Source: Polytrichum commune
Taxonomy: Eukaryota; Streptophyta; Polytrichopsida; Polytrichales; Polytrichaceae
Length of the DNA: 64,000 bases
Assembly: GCA_950295325.1 (NCBI GenBank)
Contig: OX485807.1
Span: 8,027,001-8,091,000 of the forward strand
Reading direction: 5' to 3'
Each line of letters opens with the position of its first letter. Positions within the stretch are counted from its first letter, which is position 1. Under the pieces are notes generated by a model. It was not told the DNA's origin. It saw only the letters and a program-made list of their open reading frames with translations, and did no database searches. Position numbers and translations under genes: made by a program. Shown here one piece after another: positions 62,096 to 64,000 of the stretch.

Positions 62096-64000
62096 CTGCG
62101 GCAAATCTGTGCCCAGGAAGTTTTCGGGCATGGTCGATCAACAAGATCTTACTGATTCTAAATCCAGCCGCTTACATGTTGACATCACCTTCCGGTTTTG
62201 CTTCATTCATTTGAAGCATATTCTTCTATAGTTACCTCTAAAATGATCGGTATATTCTCCTGAAGTCTCCAGCTTCAACCGATTATTTTTCTCAAACTCA
62301 ACCGGTTCATTTCTAACTATCTCACCGATCATCGGTTTAATGTCTGCAAATCAATGCCCGGGAAGTGTTTGGGCATATATAGTCGGTCAAGATCCCAGTG
62401 ATTCTAAATCCAGCCGCTTACATGTTGACATCATCTTCCGGTTTTGCTGTATTCAATTGAGGTATATTCTTATCTAGATTCCTCTAAAATGATCGGTATA
62501 TTCTCCTGAAGTCTCCAACTTCGACCGGTTATTTCTCAAACTCAAGCAGTTCATTTCTAACTAACCACCGGTTCTCCCCTATCATTGGTTTAATGTTTGC
62601 AAATCAGTGCCCAGGAAGTGTTTGGGCATGTATAGTCGGTCAGTGATTCTAAATCCAGCCGCTTACATGTTGACATCATCTTCCGGTTTTGCTCTATTCA
62701 ATTGAGGTATATTCTTCTCTAGATTCTTCTTAAATGATCGGTATATTCTCCTGAAGTCTCCAACTTCAACCGGTTATTTTTCTCAAACTCAACCGGTTCA
62801 ATTCTAACGGCAGACATTAAGTTCCCCCCTACGAACTATGGGGGTGTCAGATCCGGGCGGGGGCAGCCTCCAGGGGAATTTTCGAACCCGACCGAAAACT
62901 GCTGCCCGCCCCGCCCAACTTCAAAAAAAATGTTGCCCTAGCATTCTTGAAGGCCATTTGCCTACAAATCCCATATTGAGTGCACTTCACCTTCAAGGTC
63001 TAAAATCCAATATATATGTGCACTTCCAATTAGTAAATAAGCAATTCATTGGGATTTCATTCCGGAAATGAAACCATCAAGGAAGCACGTAATTAACTTG
63101 GAGGTCAAATAAAATTACAAAATCCTCATTAACATTGAGGTTATAATTTTTACGACTTACCATTTGAAATTGTCTTTTGTCATTCTAAAATGACACTTAA
63201 ATTTAGTGTGCTGATTTAGTATGTATATTTTATAATATTTTAGTAACGCTGCCTACTTTCACAAGTATTCATACACATGTAATTAATTAATTAAATTACT
63301 GGAATTAATTAGATTTAATTCCAGTAATTAAAATTTATAATTAATTAGTCTTACTTAATTTGGTAAGCATACTTTTCTGATTTATTTGGGCTTAACTAGG
63401 ATTAATCCAAATTAATTAGACCTAATGACATTAAATCACACTTAATTGGTTTGAATGTGTATGAATACTTGTGAAAGTAGGCGGTGTTACTAAAATATTA
63501 TAAAGTATACATACTAAATCAGCACACTAAATTTAAGTGTCATTTTAGAATGACAAAAGACAATTTCAAATGGTAAGTCATAAAAATTATAACCTCAATG
63601 TTAATGAGGATTTTATAATTTTATTTGACCTCCAAGTTAATTACGTGCTTCATTGATGGTTTCATTTCCGGAATGAAATCCCAATGAATTGCTTATTTAC
63701 TAATTGGAAGTGCACATATATATTGGATTTTAGACCTTGAAGGCGAAGTGCACTCAATATGGGATTTGTAGTCAAGCGGCCTTCAAGAATGCAAGGGCAA
63801 TATTTTTTTCGAAGTTGGGTGGGGCGGGCAGTAGTTTTCGGTCAGGTTTAGAAATTTTCCTGGAGGCTGCCCCCGCCCGGATCTGACACCCCTGAAAGTT
63901 CGTATGGAGGAACTTAATGTCCGCCAATTCTAACTAACCACCGGTTCTCCCCTATCATTGGTTTAATGTCTGCAAATCAGTGCCCAGGAAATGTTTGGGC
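62096..64000. repeat. Tandem repeat of about 245-252 bp, four copies, split by a Mutator-like element
   Basis: Units start near GTCTGC(A)AATCAGTGCCCAGG at 62096, 62341, 62594 and 63967 (cut by the window end). Each has GATTCTAAATCCAGCCGCTT, ACATGTTGACATCATCTTCC, ATTCTCCTGAAGTCTCCA and CAACCGGTTATTTTTCTCAA. The third copy carries the insertion 62809-63925. The same family occurs singly at 11259-11461 and as a piece at 7680-7745. Confidence 0.85.
62809..63925. mobile_element. Mutator-like foldback element, 1,117 bp, 9-bp duplication
   Basis: Starts GGCAGACATTAAGTTC and ends GAACTTAATGTCCGCC. It is flanked by an exact 9-bp duplication AATTCTAAC (62800-62808 and 63926-63934), the size typical of Mutator-like elements. 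The two halves are inverted copies of each other nearly to the AT-rich centre around 63.3 kb, so arms are about 450-500 bp. No transposase. Arms share their internal sequence with 3085-3268. Confidence 0.88.

Overview
The window is nuclear DNA from a land plant. It has spliced protein genes with canonical GT-AG introns, a chloroplast-targeted protease and a plant-type mitochondrial carrier, set in AT-rich intergenic DNA full of transposon remnants. The strongest lineage clue is a complete 21-exon gene for IFT139/TTC21B, a retrograde intraflagellar-transport subunit. Flowering plants and conifers lack flagella, so the source is probably a plant with swimming sperm: a moss, liverwort, hornwort, lycophyte or fern (a cycad or Ginkgo is less likely). 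I cannot name the species from sequence alone.

Layout. 1-8 kb: intergenic DNA with a short hairpin repeat, a tRNA-derived SINE-like stretch, three PIF/Harbinger MITEs with intact TWA target duplications and one hAT MITE just upstream of the next gene. 8.77-9.70 kb: intronless mitochondrial dicarboxylate carrier. 11.1-13.6 kb: two U2 snRNA-like sequences on the minus strand, one split by a repeat insertion, inside a field of degenerate ~175-bp repeats. 13.66-14.13 kb: secreted S-protein homolog (minus). 14.8-15.3 kb: a 76-bp minisatellite. 15.74-16.97 kb: five-exon endosulfine/ARPP-19 gene (minus) whose exons are too short to appear as long open frames. 17-23.8 kb: AT-rich intergenic DNA with a (CAATAG)n microsatellite and a broken acidic reading frame. 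24.3-32.2 kb: 14-exon chloroplast glutamyl endopeptidase. 34.4-38 kb: decayed Helitron (minus). 38.6-39.3 kb: ~197-bp tandem repeat. 39.53-46.21 kb: a TIR element with a TA duplication, into whose coding region a 4.46-kb Harbinger has jumped. 46.92-47.87 kb: a pogo-like element. 48.56-60.15 kb: IFT139. 62.1-64.0 kb: ~245-bp tandem repeat split by an almost fully palindromic Mutator-like element with a 9-bp duplication.

The five cellular genes have unrelated jobs: mitochondrial dicarboxylate exchange, secreted signalling, PP2A-B55 control, plastid peptide breakdown and cilium assembly. They are not a cluster or pathway. I found no defence island or other clearly new multi-gene system. The most unusual content is the transposon nesting, the split U2 copy, two GC-AG introns and a hAT insertion abutting a splice donor. 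Exon boundaries were worked out by hand from splice sites, reading phase and remembered family sequences. No alignment or search was run.
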